Shown here one piece after another: positions 9,228 to 18,108 of a stretch of 64,000 bases of DNA. The stretch is from the NCBI GenBank assembly GCA_004322045.1, contig SCRN01000049.1, forward strand, positions 124,001-188,000. Direction: 5' to 3'. Position numbers and translations under genes: made by a program. Below the pieces are notes generated by a model, which worked only from the letters and a program-made list of their open reading frames with translations, was not told the DNA's origin and ran no database searches. This DNA comes from Paraburkholderia sp. Its GTDB lineage: Bacteria; Pseudomonadota; Gammaproteobacteria; Burkholderiales; Burkholderiaceae. Numbering within the stretch: the stretch's first letter is position 1; each line of letters begins with the position of its first letter.

Positions 9228-12200
9228 TCAATGGAAGTTCCGGCTATCCGACTGCAACCCGCCCAAAAGATGCGACAGATCGACGAGCCGCTTGGCCACG
9301 AGATGCCGCACTTGTCCCTGACACTGCCATACGCCGTATACGGCAAGCAAGGAAGCGCCTAGCACTTCCTTGCGCTGCTTTTCGAGCAGGCTCGGCCAGA
9401 TGATGACGTTGACGTTGCCCGTTTCATCCTCGAGCGTCATGAATATCACGCCTTTGGCCGTGCCCGGCCGCTGACGAACCGTCACGATGCCGCAGCCGCG
9501 AGCGGGCTGGCCGTTGCGATAGCCATTCAATTTCGCCGCCGGCATGAGCCGCTTCTCCAGTAGGTGCGCGCGCAACAAAGCAAGCGGATGGCGTCGCAAC
9601 GTCAACCCCGACGAACGGTAATCGGCCACGATGTTTTGCCCCTCCGTCGGGGCGCCGAGAGCGGGCGTATCGTCGGCCCCTACCGCCGCGGCCAGCATAT
9701 CCTTCTCGGGCACGGCGGCCACCGAATGCCATAGCGCTTCGCGGCGATTGCCGGCGAGCCTCGATAGCGCATTGGCATCGGCGAGCACATGCAAGTCGTG
9801 CCGATCGAGCTGCGCGCGCTGCGCGAGATCGTGCACGCTCTCGAACGCTCTCACTGCCCGCGCGTTTTCGATACGCTCGGCCACCTCCTGCTTCATACCG
9901 CGCAAAAGCGATAGGCCCAGGCGAACGGCCGGACGCGCCGCACCCGCGACCGGCTCGAGCACGGCGTCCCATCCGCTGATCGTCACATCGGCCGGCAGCA
10001 CCCGCACGCCGCGCCTTCTCGCATCCTGCACGAGTTGCGACGGTGAATAGAACCCCATCGGCTGGCTGCCCAGCAACGCCGCAAGGAAGGCCTCGGGCTC
10101 ATGGCACTTGAGCCAACTGCTCGTATAGACGAGCAGCGCGAAGCTCGCCGCATGGCTTTCCGGAAAGCCGTATTCGCCGAAGCCCTTGATCTGTTCGAAA
10201 ATCGCATCGGCGAAGCTGCGCTCGTAGCCGCGCTCGAGCATCCCATTGACGATGCGGTCGTAATACTTCTGCAAATCGCCTTTACGTTTCCATGCCGCCA
10301 TCGCACGCCGCAATTGATCGGCTTCGCCCGGGCTGAAGCCGGCCGCGATGATCGCCACTTGCATCACCTGCTCCTGAAAGATGGGCACCCCAAGCGTGCG
10401 GCCCAAAGCGACCTCCAAATCCTTGCTCGGGTAGGTGACGGATTCGAGCTTCTGGCGCCGGCGCAAATACGGATGCACGGCGCCGCCTTGAATCGGCCCG
10501 GGCCGCACGATCGCCACTTCGATCACGAGATCGTAGAAGGTGCGCGGCTGCAGTCGCGGCAACATGCTCATCTGCGCGCGCGATTCGATCTGAAAGACGC
10601 CCACCGTATCCGCACGCGAAATCATCTCGTAGGTTTTGGCGTCTTCGGGCGGCACGTCCTGCATGTCGAAACGCTCGCCGCGCCGCTCGGAAACGAGATC
10701 GAGCGCGCGCCGTATCACCGACAGCATGCCGAGCGCCAACACATCGACCTTTAGCAGTCCTAATGATTCGAGATCGTCTTTGTCCCATTGAATCACCGAG
10801 CGATCGGGCATCGCCGCGTTCTCGACGGGCACGAGCCGCGTCAGTTTGCCCCGGCTGATGACGAACCCGCCCGAATGCTGCGAGAGATGGCGCGGAAAAT
10901 TCAGCAACTGCGCGGCCAGCCTTGCCCAGGCTTGAATCAACGGCTGATTGGAATCGAGCCCGGACTCTTCGAAACGCGCCAGCAAATCGCGGCTCGTATC
11001 GAACCAATGGTGCGACTTCGCGACCGCGTCGACGATCTGCGGATCGACGCCGAGCGCCTTGCCCGTTTCGCGCAATGCGCCGCGTGGACGATAAGTCGAG
11101 ACGGCCGCCGCAATCGCCGCGCGATGCCGGCCGTATTTGCGATAGATATACTGCATCACGATCTCGCGCCGCTGATGCTCGAAATCGACGTCGATGTCGG
11201 GCGGCTCGCCTCGCTCCTTGCTGATGAACCGTTCGAACAGCATGTTGCCGCGCGCGGGATCCACTTCGGTAATGCCGAGGCAATAGCAGACGGCGGAATT
11301 GGCGGCCGACCCGCGCCCTTGGCACAAAATGCTTTGACTGCGCGCATAGCGCACGATGTCGAACACCGTCAGGAAGTACGCCTCGTAACGCAGCTCGGCA
11401 ATCAAGACGAGTTCGTGTTCGATCTGTTTTTGCACGGCATGAGGAATGCCGGCGGGAAAGCGCCGCCGCGCCCCCTCGTATGTTTCTTTCCGCAAATAGG
11501 CGGTAGGCGTAAAGCCCTCGGGCACGAGCTCGTCGGGATACTCGTAGCGAAGCTCGTCGAGCGAGAACCGGCATCGCGACATGACATTGAGCGTTTCGCG
11601 CAGCGTCTCGTCGGGATAAAGATTGACGAGCCGCAAACGCGAACGCAGATGCTGTTCGGCATTGGGCGCAAGTTCGTAGCCGCATTCGTGGATGGGCCTG
11701 CCCACACGAATGGCCGTCATCGTATCTTGCAGCGGCTTGCGCGAACGCACATGCATGAGGACGTGACCGAGCGCCACGACCGGCACACCCTGACGGTGCG
11801 CAACATGTTCGATCGCGCCGCGATGAAGGTCGTCCATCGCTCGCTGATGCAGCACGAGACCCGCCCAGGCGCGCCCGGAGAACGTTTCATCGAGCCATTC
11901 GAGCTGTGCCGCAAGCGCCTCTTCCTTCGCCGGGAAATCGGGCACGAGAATAGCCAGGCAATCGGGCATCCCGCGCAGATGCGCGAATTCGCTCTCCGGG
12001 CGGGAGAGATCGTACGGCGTCAGCCGATACTCGCCTTTCGGAGCACGCGTGCGCGCCAACGTGATGAGTTCCGACAAATTGCCGTACCCCTCGCGGTTTT
12101 GCGCGAGCAAGATGAGGCCGAACGACGGTGAGCCATCGGCATGGCGCAAGCGGAAATACGAGCCGATGACGAGCGGCAGCCCCACTTTTTTCGCGGCCTC

Positions 12201-12377
12201 GTGCGCACGGACGACGCCCGCGAGCGAACATTCGTCGGTGATCGCAAGGCCCGTATAACCGAGCTGGGCTGCGCGCTCGACGAGTTCTTGCGCATGCGAC
12301 GCGCCATAAAGGAACGTGAAGTTGGAGAAGCAAAAAAGCTCGGCGTACGCCGGCAGCCCACTGAGACCGGGAACCAT
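9228..12377 (-). CDS. dnaE2: Error-prone DNA polymerase III alpha subunit DnaE2 (ImuC)
   Basis: 1049-residue C-family polymerase that performs SOS-induced lesion bypass together with ImuA and ImuB. The N-terminal PHP domain begins AYAELFCFSNFTFLYGAS, the hallmark of DnaE2. The polymerase active-site aspartates are in PPDIDVDFEH (Asp394, Asp396, Asp398), followed by the RGSAANS region slightly upstream. The C-terminal OB-fold (GIVTVRQRPGTAKGVIFMTLED) is present. DnaE2 is shorter than replicative DnaE (about 1160) and lacks its clamp-binding tail, consistent with this length. It starts 6 bases after the imuB stop, in the classic imuA-imuB-dnaE2 operon. Confidence 0.96.
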   Translation of the reverse strand: MVPGLSGLPAYAELFCFSNFTFLYGASHAQELVERAAQLGYTGLAITDECSLAGVVRAHEAAKKVGLPLVIGSYFRLRHADGSPSFGLILLAQNREGYGNLSELITLARTRAPKGEYRLTPYDLSRPESEFAHLRGMPDCLAILVPDFPAKEEALAAQLEWLDETFSGRAWAGLVLHQRAMDDLHRGAIEHVAHRQGVPVVALGHVLMHVRSRKPLQDTMTAIRVGRPIHECGYELAPNAEQHLRSRLRLVNLYPDETLRETLNVMSRCRFSLDELRYEYPDELVPEGFTPTAYLRKETYEGARRRFPAGIPHAVQKQIEHELVLIAELRYEAYFLTVFDIVRYARSQSILCQGRGSAANSAVCYCLGITEVDPARGNMLFERFISKERGEPPDIDVDFEHQRREIVMQYIYRKYGRHRAAIAAAVSTYRPRGALRETGKALGVDPQIVDAVAKSHHWFDTSRDLLARFEESGLDSNQPLIQAWARLAAQLLNFPRHLSQHSGGFVISRGKLTRLVPVENAAMPDRSVIQWDKDDLESLGLLKVDVLALGMLSVIRRALDLVSERRGERFDMQDVPPEDAKTYEMISRADTVGVFQIESRAQMSMLPRLQPRTFYDLVIEVAIVRPGPIQGGAVHPYLRRRQKLESVTYPSKDLEVALGRTLGVPIFQEQVMQVAIIAAGFSPGEADQLRRAMAAWKRKGDLQKYYDRIVNGMLERGYERSFADAIFEQIKGFGEYGFPESHAASFALLVYTSSWLKCHEPEAFLAALLGSQPMGFYSPSQLVQDARRRGVRVLPADVTISGWDAVLEPVAGAARPAVRLGLSLLRGMKQEVAERIENARAVRAFESVHDLAQRAQLDRHDLHVLADANALSRLAGNRREALWHSVAAVPEKDMLAAAVGADDTPALGAPTEGQNIVADYRSSGLTLRRHPLALLRAHLLEKRLMPAAKLNGYRNGQPARGCGIVTVRQRPGTAKGVIFMTLEDETGNVNVIIWPSLLEKQRKEVLGASLLAVYGVWQCQGQVRHLVAKRLVDLSHLLGGLQSDSRNFH

Positions 12378-12383
12378 CGCACA

Positions 12384-13859
12384 TTATCCAAATAGGCCGT
12401 GGAGAAACCAGCGCGGCCCCGCTTCGGCGTCGCGGCTACTGACACGCTCGCGGTAAATCCAGTAATAGCTTTTGTCGTCAGCCTCGGCGACGAAGTAATC
12501 GCGCGTGACGAGTTCGCCGTCGAACCAACCCGCCTCGATGCGCTCGGCCGGCGAAACGACGCGCAGCGGCGATCCGTAAAACGGGCGATGCGCACGCGTG
12601 AGCAAACGCACGGGCTCGGCGAGCAGCCAGGCCGGCCGCGGCAAGCCTTCAGGCAGTGTGCTTTTCGCACAGGGCGCATCGAGCGCAAGCGGCGCCCAAC
12701 GATTGGCGACCTCCGGCCGGTAATCGGCGAGCGGCGCGGGACGCAGGACGTTTTCTTCGCCAAGCCGCGCCACCAGCAGTTCAAGCAACCGCGCATGGCT
12801 TTGCGCCGACGCGCCCGGATCCGGAAAGAGCTGCTCGGCCGCAGGCGCCGCCGCTTCGACCCTCACAGCCTCGAGTCGCACCGCGATCATCGGCGCCGTC
12901 AATTCGATGCGATGCAGCCGCTCCTTCAGCAACCGCAACAGATGGGCCTCTTGCCAAGCAGGCTCGCCAAGCGCAATTTCGATGGACGTAGGCGCAACCG
13001 CCTGCCGGCCGCGCTCGTGTTCGAGCGAAAGCGTGACAGCCGTCACGGCTAGTTGCTTTGCGCAAAGCCAGCCGCACAACTGCACGATCAGACGATGCGC
13101 GGCATGCAATGCGCCATCCGCATGCTCGATGCGATCGGGTAACTCCAGCCGTGCGGAAAACGTGGGCGGCAACACGAGCCAATCGAACAACTCGGGCGCC
13201 ATGCCGAACGCGCGATCGAGCGAGTCGAGCATATGCTCGCCACAGCGACGCTGTAACCCGGCGCGAGGCAAGCGGCGGATATCGGCAATCGTCGCGCAGC
13301 CCAGACCGGCGAACCATTCGGCGAACGGCCGTGCTTCCGGCACGGCGATCATCGGAAGCGGCGACAAGACCCGCTCGAGCGAGCCGAGCCGCACCACACG
13401 GCGATTGCCATAGCGCGCCAGCAACCATGCGCCCTGGCCCGTGGGCGCAAGACCGATGCGCGCCGTAAAGCCCAGCGTGTCGAGCATCGCCCGCGCCTGC
13501 CGGCACAAGGCACGCAAACCGCCGAACAGCCTCAGGCTCGCGCCGACTTCGACGATGACCACCGCCTCGTCTGCAAGCGCGACATCGGGCGAAAACCGCA
13601 TCAGCGCCACACCGACTTCGCGTTGGGCCGCAGCTTCGCGCGCCGCATCGCGCTCGTACAGATGAACATCGGTAGACAGCGTGAGCACGCCGCCGCGCTT
13701 CATGCCAAGACGGATACCCGCCGCACGCGCCGCCGCATCGGCGATGACGACCTTGTCCTTCTCGAGCGCGACGCTGCCGCCCGGCGGCTCAAGCAGCCAC
13801 TTCGGCCGGAATACTTCGAGCGCCAGTTTCGGCAAATGGACGGCGAGAAAGACGCGCAT
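12384..13859 (-). CDS. imuB: ImuB, catalytically inactive Y-family polymerase-like protein
   Basis: 491-residue Y-family (DinB/UmuC-like) protein acting as the adaptor of the ImuA-ImuB-DnaE2 mutasome, contacting the beta clamp. The polymerase core begins MRVFLAVHLPKLALEVF, where active Y-polymerases have an Asp-containing catalytic motif; the acidic residues are absent, as expected for ImuB. GLGCATIADIRRLPRAGLQRR is the helix-hairpin-helix region. QLFPDP in the C-terminal part may be the clamp-binding motif, but this is a weak guess. Its first 71 bases overlap imuA, implying translational coupling. Confidence 0.93.
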   Translation of the reverse strand: MRVFLAVHLPKLALEVFRPKWLLEPPGGSVALEKDKVVIADAAARAAGIRLGMKRGGVLTLSTDVHLYERDAAREAAAQREVGVALMRFSPDVALADEAVVIVEVGASLRLFGGLRALCRQARAMLDTLGFTARIGLAPTGQGAWLLARYGNRRVVRLGSLERVLSPLPMIAVPEARPFAEWFAGLGCATIADIRRLPRAGLQRRCGEHMLDSLDRAFGMAPELFDWLVLPPTFSARLELPDRIEHADGALHAAHRLIVQLCGWLCAKQLAVTAVTLSLEHERGRQAVAPTSIEIALGEPAWQEAHLLRLLKERLHRIELTAPMIAVRLEAVRVEAAAPAAEQLFPDPGASAQSHARLLELLVARLGEENVLRPAPLADYRPEVANRWAPLALDAPCAKSTLPEGLPRPAWLLAEPVRLLTRAHRPFYGSPLRVVSPAERIEAGWFDGELVTRDYFVAEADDKSYYWIYRERVSSRDAEAGPRWFLHGLFG

Positions 13860-14496
13860 GGCGAGACAGCAAAACAGGCGTAGGTTGAAGAGGAATCGAC
13901 AAAGGCTCCGTGCGCGAGGGCCCTCGTCGCTTCACGATATCGACCATCAGCCCTTCAGCCGAAGGCCGCAGCGCCAGCCGCAACAGCGCGGGCGAGGCGT
14001 CTTGCGCAACCGCCGAAGGCCGCACCATCACGAACAGCGTTTCGCCCGACTGCGCCGCTAGATGCAGACGCCGCAGCGACGATGGCTGCGCATACGACGC
14101 CCAGAAGATCAGCGCGCCGCAACTGCCGGCCCGCAGGATTTGTTCGGCAGACCACAGCGCATCGCCTGTTTTCGGCGCTTTGACATGCAGCAGCCGATCG
14201 AGCGGCAGCCCGATATAGCCGAGCCCCAAGCCATTGGGAACTTGCGGCGGCTGCAACAACGCGATCGGCCGTTCGCCCAGCGCGCTCAAAGCAGGCTGCA
14301 GCAGCCGCAGCTCGCCGATCCCCGCCTGCTGAACGAGCAAATCGACCAACGCGCCGAGAGGCCAACCGCCGCCGGGCAACTCGGCCGACAACGCCGGATA
14401 GCCCGTTTCCACTACGCGAGTCCGGCCGCGCGCAAGCTGCGACGCCCGCCATAATGACGGGTGGATCTCTTCGGCACGGAGGGAGGCAGCAAGCAT
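13789..14496 (-). CDS. imuA: ImuA, RecA-like SOS mutagenesis protein
   Basis: 235-residue first gene of the mutasome operon. ImuA proteins are RecA-fold relatives that modulate lesion bypass. Recognised by EIHPSLWRASQLARG near the N-terminus and GGGWPLGALVDLL, which stands where RecA has its Walker region. ALIFWASYAQPSSLRRLHLAA in the middle is also typical. ATG 14496 is only 13 bases from the edge of the LexA box, so the predicted transcript has a very short leader. Confidence 0.92.
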   Translation of the reverse strand: MLAASLRAEEIHPSLWRASQLARGRTRVVETGYPALSAELPGGGWPLGALVDLLVQQAGIGELRLLQPALSALGERPIALLQPPQVPNGLGLGYIGLPLDRLLHVKAPKTGDALWSAEQILRAGSCGALIFWASYAQPSSLRRLHLAAQSGETLFVMVRPSAVAQDASPALLRLALRPSAEGLMVDIVKRRGPSRTEPLSIPLQPTPVLLSRHARLSRRPFAETGARSIPAEVAA

Positions 14497-14508
14497 CGGC
14501 GCACCAAT

Positions 14509-14540
14509 TACTGTATATTTGTACAGTATCTTACACGCAA
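14509..14540 (-). promoter_or_regulatory. LexA box and promoter of imuA-imuB-dnaE2
   Basis: TACTGTATATTTGTACAGTA at 14509-14528 is a near-ideal LexA operator (CTGT-N8-ACAG). On the minus strand TTGCGT (14535-14540), a 17-base spacer and TATACA (14512-14517) form a sigma-70 promoter that the box overlaps from the spacer through the -10. LexA binding would therefore block RNA polymerase directly. The remainder of the 14541-14822 spacer has no element I can identify apart from a weak AGGA ribosome site for the next gene. Confidence 0.9.
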
Positions 14541-14822
14541 TCGAGCGCAGAGGAACTGGAACTTTTTATGCCGTCTACTTTTCTCATACCTTTCAGCCGC
14601 GCCCCGAGATTTCGTAAATTCCCCTGAATCTCGTAGCATCGCAGTCTTCCTTACTACGAAATACCAAGCGGCACGGACCCGGCGCCGTCAATAAAATCGA
14701 TTCAGAGACAGCGGGTGCTACCCGCAGGTGCAACCCGACGGCCCGCCGTCATCGTCCGCGCCTCTCGCAAGCCGCCCGGCCCTGCACTCACCTCCAAAAA
14801 CAACGATAGATAGGAAACCCCC

Positions 14823-15719
14823 ATGTCATCTCTGGACGTGGTCGACGAACGCGAAGACCTGCACTGCGCATCGACATCGGCGCTGTATCCGGCGCCCGAT
14901 TTCAAGTCGAGCACGCATTGCGAGATTCGCTATATCGACGAAATGGACGTGACCCCGATCGCGCGCGCCGAGGAGACCGGCGATGCGACCTTCCTCGCCG
15001 CGGAACTGGGCGCGGCTCGCACGACCGACGAACGCATTCGCATGATCCGGGGCATTTTGAACATCATCGGCTTTAGCGGTCTCAGTTACGCCGCCTTGAA
15101 GCTCGACGCGAGAAAGCAGCCCGAACACGCCTATGTGCTGCGCAACTACCTGTCGACGGACCTGCTGCCGCGCGCGCTCGAAGGCGGCTATCTGCTGCGC
15201 GATCCGCATATGCGGCGCGCCTTCGAATCGAGCCGGCCGCACGTGTGGGACATGCGCTCGCTCGTGAACGCCTCGCGCAAGGACGGGATCGATCCGCCCC
15301 TGCGGCGGTTCTTCGACGGCATGCGCGAAAACGGCCTCGCGAGCGGTCTTGCCTTCAGCTTGCCGATCCCGCGCACGTCGATGCGCGCGCTCATCATGTT
15401 CGCCGGGCCGCCCGAGCATTGCGAATGGATCACCGACAGCGTCATCGCCCAGGCGATCGGCTTGGGGCTGTCGCTGCACCAGCGCTGCGCTGCCTACGTG
15501 CAAGCGATCTGTCGTCAAGAAAGCGCAAGCGGGCTGTCGCAACTGCAGCAGCGCATCTTGGGCGCAGTCGTCGTCGGCATGTCGGATAAGGCGATCGCCG
15601 CGCGGCTCAATACGACCGTCCACAACGTCGACTATCACCTGCGCCAATTGCGCGAAAAGTTCGGCGCCCGCAATCGCAGCCAACTCGCGTTTCTAGCGGG
15701 CAAAATGCAAGCGGTGTGA
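14823..15719 (+). CDS. LuxR-family regulator, orphan, altered autoinducer pocket
   Basis: 298-residue transcription factor with an N-terminal autoinducer-binding-like domain (about 70-225) and a C-terminal LuxR helix-turn-helix (about 236-295, GMSDKAIAARLNTTVHNVDYH). There is an unusual 60-residue N-terminal lead. Aligning to TraR around GGYLLRDPHMRR keeps Asp70, Pro71 and Trp85 (Asp127, Pro128, Trp142 here) but replaces Trp57 by Leu114 and Tyr61 by Ala118. That suggests a ligand other than a standard acyl-homoserine lactone. No luxI-like synthase is in the window. It sits at the border of the accessory region, convergent with the neighbouring effector-like gene. Targets unknown. Confidence 0.8.
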   Translation: MSSLDVVDEREDLHCASTSALYPAPDFKSSTHCEIRYIDEMDVTPIARAEETGDATFLAAELGAARTTDERIRMIRGILNIIGFSGLSYAALKLDARKQPEHAYVLRNYLSTDLLPRALEGGYLLRDPHMRRAFESSRPHVWDMRSLVNASRKDGIDPPLRRFFDGMRENGLASGLAFSLPIPRTSMRALIMFAGPPEHCEWITDSVIAQAIGLGLSLHQRCAAYVQAICRQESASGLSQLQQRILGAVVVGMSDKAIAARLNTTVHNVDYHLRQLREKFGARNRSQLAFLAGKMQAV

Positions 15720-15758
15720 GAGGGGCGACGTCGACGTTGCCGCGAGCCGACGCGGCTA

Positions 15759-17963
15759 TTACGGGTTGAGCGCCTGCGGCGCTTGCGTCCCGTCGATGCC
15801 GCCTTCGCCCTGCGTGCTACGCGGTGAATCTACCGACTCGCGCCGTCTCACGAATCGCTTCCAGCGCGAGTCGAACGAGCGACCGTATGCCCAAATCGAC
15901 ATCGCGCCCACGATCGTCTCGAAAGACCCGGCGATCGCATACAGCACGGGCTGATGCAGAAACCACGGTCCCAGCGCATAGCCGACGACCGGTGAAGACA
16001 ACGTGCCGGCCATTAGGCCGAGCCGTGCAGGGTTGACGCCAACGGCTTCTTTGACGCCCGCGACCAGGGGGTTTTGACGCATCGACAGCCGGCCCTCCTT
16101 GCCAAGCGCGCGCAGCAACTTTCGTTGATTGAAGCGCGACAGACGAGCGTGCACCACCGTGCGCTCCTCTTGTGTGGCGCCGCTCTTTTCGAGTGACTGA
16201 TCAACGATACGCAGTAGATCGCGTTTGGAGATCTTCTCCTGGTCGACCTTGTCGAGCAACGCGCGCGTCTTCTCGTCGAGAACGAGATCCGGCGGCAGTT
16301 TGTTTTCGCGCTCGAGACGCTTGTAGTTCTTTGCGAAATACTGGATCGACAGTACGGATGTGACGAACGATAGGAACACTGCGCTGGTGGAATACATCGC
16401 ACCACCCGCGTGATCGCCGAGTTCTTTCACGACTTCGTCGATCGAGCCGGCCATCCCCAGCGAAAGCACCGCAGCGGGCCCCGCGATGGCCACGCGTTGA
16501 AGCAGTTCTTGATTGGACACCCCCGCTTCTTTCAGCGCTGAAATCTCTGCGCTTTCGGCCGCCGCGTCGTCGCCGGCGGCCGCGACCGCCTTCGCGACGG
16601 GACCGAGATTCAGGCCTTTTTCAAGGAGCTCGACAACAGGCGCCAAAACCGCGAGCGACGTTATGATCGCCTTGGCGCCCTCGGAGGTTCGATTGGCATC
16701 GTCGAACGTCATTCTGCGGCGCGCGTATTCACGGCCGAAGAGTTCGTTCAACGAGTGATTGACCTGATCGAGCCGAGCCTCGTTTCCGCCAGTTGACGAC
16801 GCGACCGCCACCGACATCGCACCCTTGGAAAAGTCTTTGATCAAGTCGATCGACTGCCGCACGTCGAGCGCATCCTCGAGTGCGCCATCGTGCTGACGTG
16901 TCGCGAGCGCGCTGCGGAAAGGGTCGTCCTTGAACTTGGTCAACGCAACGCGCTTGCTCTTGGCGTTATCCTCGCGAACCTTGGCAAGATCGTCGTCAGT
17001 GACCGTCGGCTCGACGCCGGCTTCGACGAAGTCTCTAAACCAAGTCGAAATGAAGTTGTGCTGTGAACTGTTCGCGACGTGCCGCATCGCGTCCAGCACG
17101 GCATCCGGTGTCTTCGTGCTGCGAATGAACGTCAGCTGCGCCCCCTCTCGCTGTAGCCCATGCAGTATCGGCGCGAGCTCCGGGTGAAGTTCGACAAGTC
17201 GCGCGACTTCTTGAGGCGCCGCATCATTGAGATCGAAGCGCTGCTGCTCGAAGTGCTCCTCGACGAAGGCGGCGGCTTCCGGACCGCTTTCGATATTCAA
17301 CGCGCTCAGCATCTTTTGCCGTGCAGCCAGCATAGCCTGGGCATCCTGCGGCAACTGCGCTATCACGCCGGCCGGCCACTCGACCAAGTGCTCGGCGTTA
17401 AATTCGAGCGATGGCTCCCCGTGGACGCGCAGCTTCAGCGGCTGCAACCAGTTCGGCCCGCCTTCGGCCGCGGGCGCGACAAAGACCGCGTTGCGCTGTG
17501 CGTCGCTTAGACCGTCGAACCACGTCTCCATGACGGCAGCCTGCTGGTCGTCCGCTGCCTTTCCCTCTGCACGCTGCTGAAGATGCTCCTCCACCTTGGC
17601 GATGCGCTGCCCTTCTGTTTTTAAGCCGGGAAGCGCCTTTCGAGTCGCCTCTATCGCTCTGCGCGTCCTCGATGGTTGAGCCAAACCAACGTAGCGCTCG
17701 AGCGCTGCCGGACTGACGTTCACTTCCGCAGCGTCGGCGGCGTCGAGCATTCCTACTGCGTATGTGATGACGCTGTCGTCGGGGATCGCGCCGTTGCCGC
17801 GCCGTCCGCCCTTCAACTTCTGTTTCTGCGGCGCGAGACCTTCCACTCTCGTGGGACCGGGTGACGGCGGGGCTACGGTTGGCTTATTTCGTTTTGTTGC
17901 GTCGAACTTTCCGTTGTTGTCGTCGCCCGATGGCGTTGGGTTAGCTGATGACACTCTGACCAT
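15759..17963 (-). CDS. Candidate type III secreted membrane-associated protein (734 aa)
   Basis: 734 residues with no family I recognise. The first 60 residues are polar, rich in Ser, Pro, Thr and Lys, as in type III secretion signals. The body is helical and acidic/basic mixed. Hydrophobic stretches occur near 440-460 (IITSLAVLAPVVELL), 530-550 (STSAVFLSFVTSVLSIQY) and two close to the C-terminus (about 648-669 and 672-692), ending in a basic RWKRFVRRR and a Gly/Ser tail. It could insert into membranes and act as an effector or translocon component, but the usual HrpF/PopF/NolX motifs are not seen. GGAG eight bases before ATG 17963 supports the start. Likely read from the same transcript as the three genes before it. 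Confidence 0.55.
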   Translation of the reverse strand: MVRVSSANPTPSGDDNNGKFDATKRNKPTVAPPSPGPTRVEGLAPQKQKLKGGRRGNGAIPDDSVITYAVGMLDAADAAEVNVSPAALERYVGLAQPSRTRRAIEATRKALPGLKTEGQRIAKVEEHLQQRAEGKAADDQQAAVMETWFDGLSDAQRNAVFVAPAAEGGPNWLQPLKLRVHGEPSLEFNAEHLVEWPAGVIAQLPQDAQAMLAARQKMLSALNIESGPEAAAFVEEHFEQQRFDLNDAAPQEVARLVELHPELAPILHGLQREGAQLTFIRSTKTPDAVLDAMRHVANSSQHNFISTWFRDFVEAGVEPTVTDDDLAKVREDNAKSKRVALTKFKDDPFRSALATRQHDGALEDALDVRQSIDLIKDFSKGAMSVAVASSTGGNEARLDQVNHSLNELFGREYARRRMTFDDANRTSEGAKAIITSLAVLAPVVELLEKGLNLGPVAKAVAAAGDDAAAESAEISALKEAGVSNQELLQRVAIAGPAAVLSLGMAGSIDEVVKELGDHAGGAMYSTSAVFLSFVTSVLSIQYFAKNYKRLERENKLPPDLVLDEKTRALLDKVDQEKISKRDLLRIVDQSLEKSGATQEERTVVHARLSRFNQRKLLRALGKEGRLSMRQNPLVAGVKEAVGVNPARLGLMAGTLSSPVVGYALGPWFLHQPVLYAIAGSFETIVGAMSIWAYGRSFDSRWKRFVRRRESVDSPRSTQGEGGIDGTQAPQALNP

Positions 17964-18108
17964 AAGACCGGCTCCGGTAGGGGTTCATAGAGATATGGCA
18001 ATGAGGCATGGGCCACCTGGTTCCGAATCACTCCTCGGCTCACATCACTCGCCGCGTCGAAAGACGGCGACCATATTGGCGCGCGAGGATCGGTACATCC
18101 AGCCGTCG

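Noticed and set aside
10788-12131. 447-codon plus-strand frame opposite dnaE2
   Set aside because: Shadow frame; low-complexity Arg/Ala/His content without domain.
17964-18108. PIP box before the 734-residue gene
   Set aside because: CGAA half-sites at 18024, 18058 and 18112 are not 20 bases apart.
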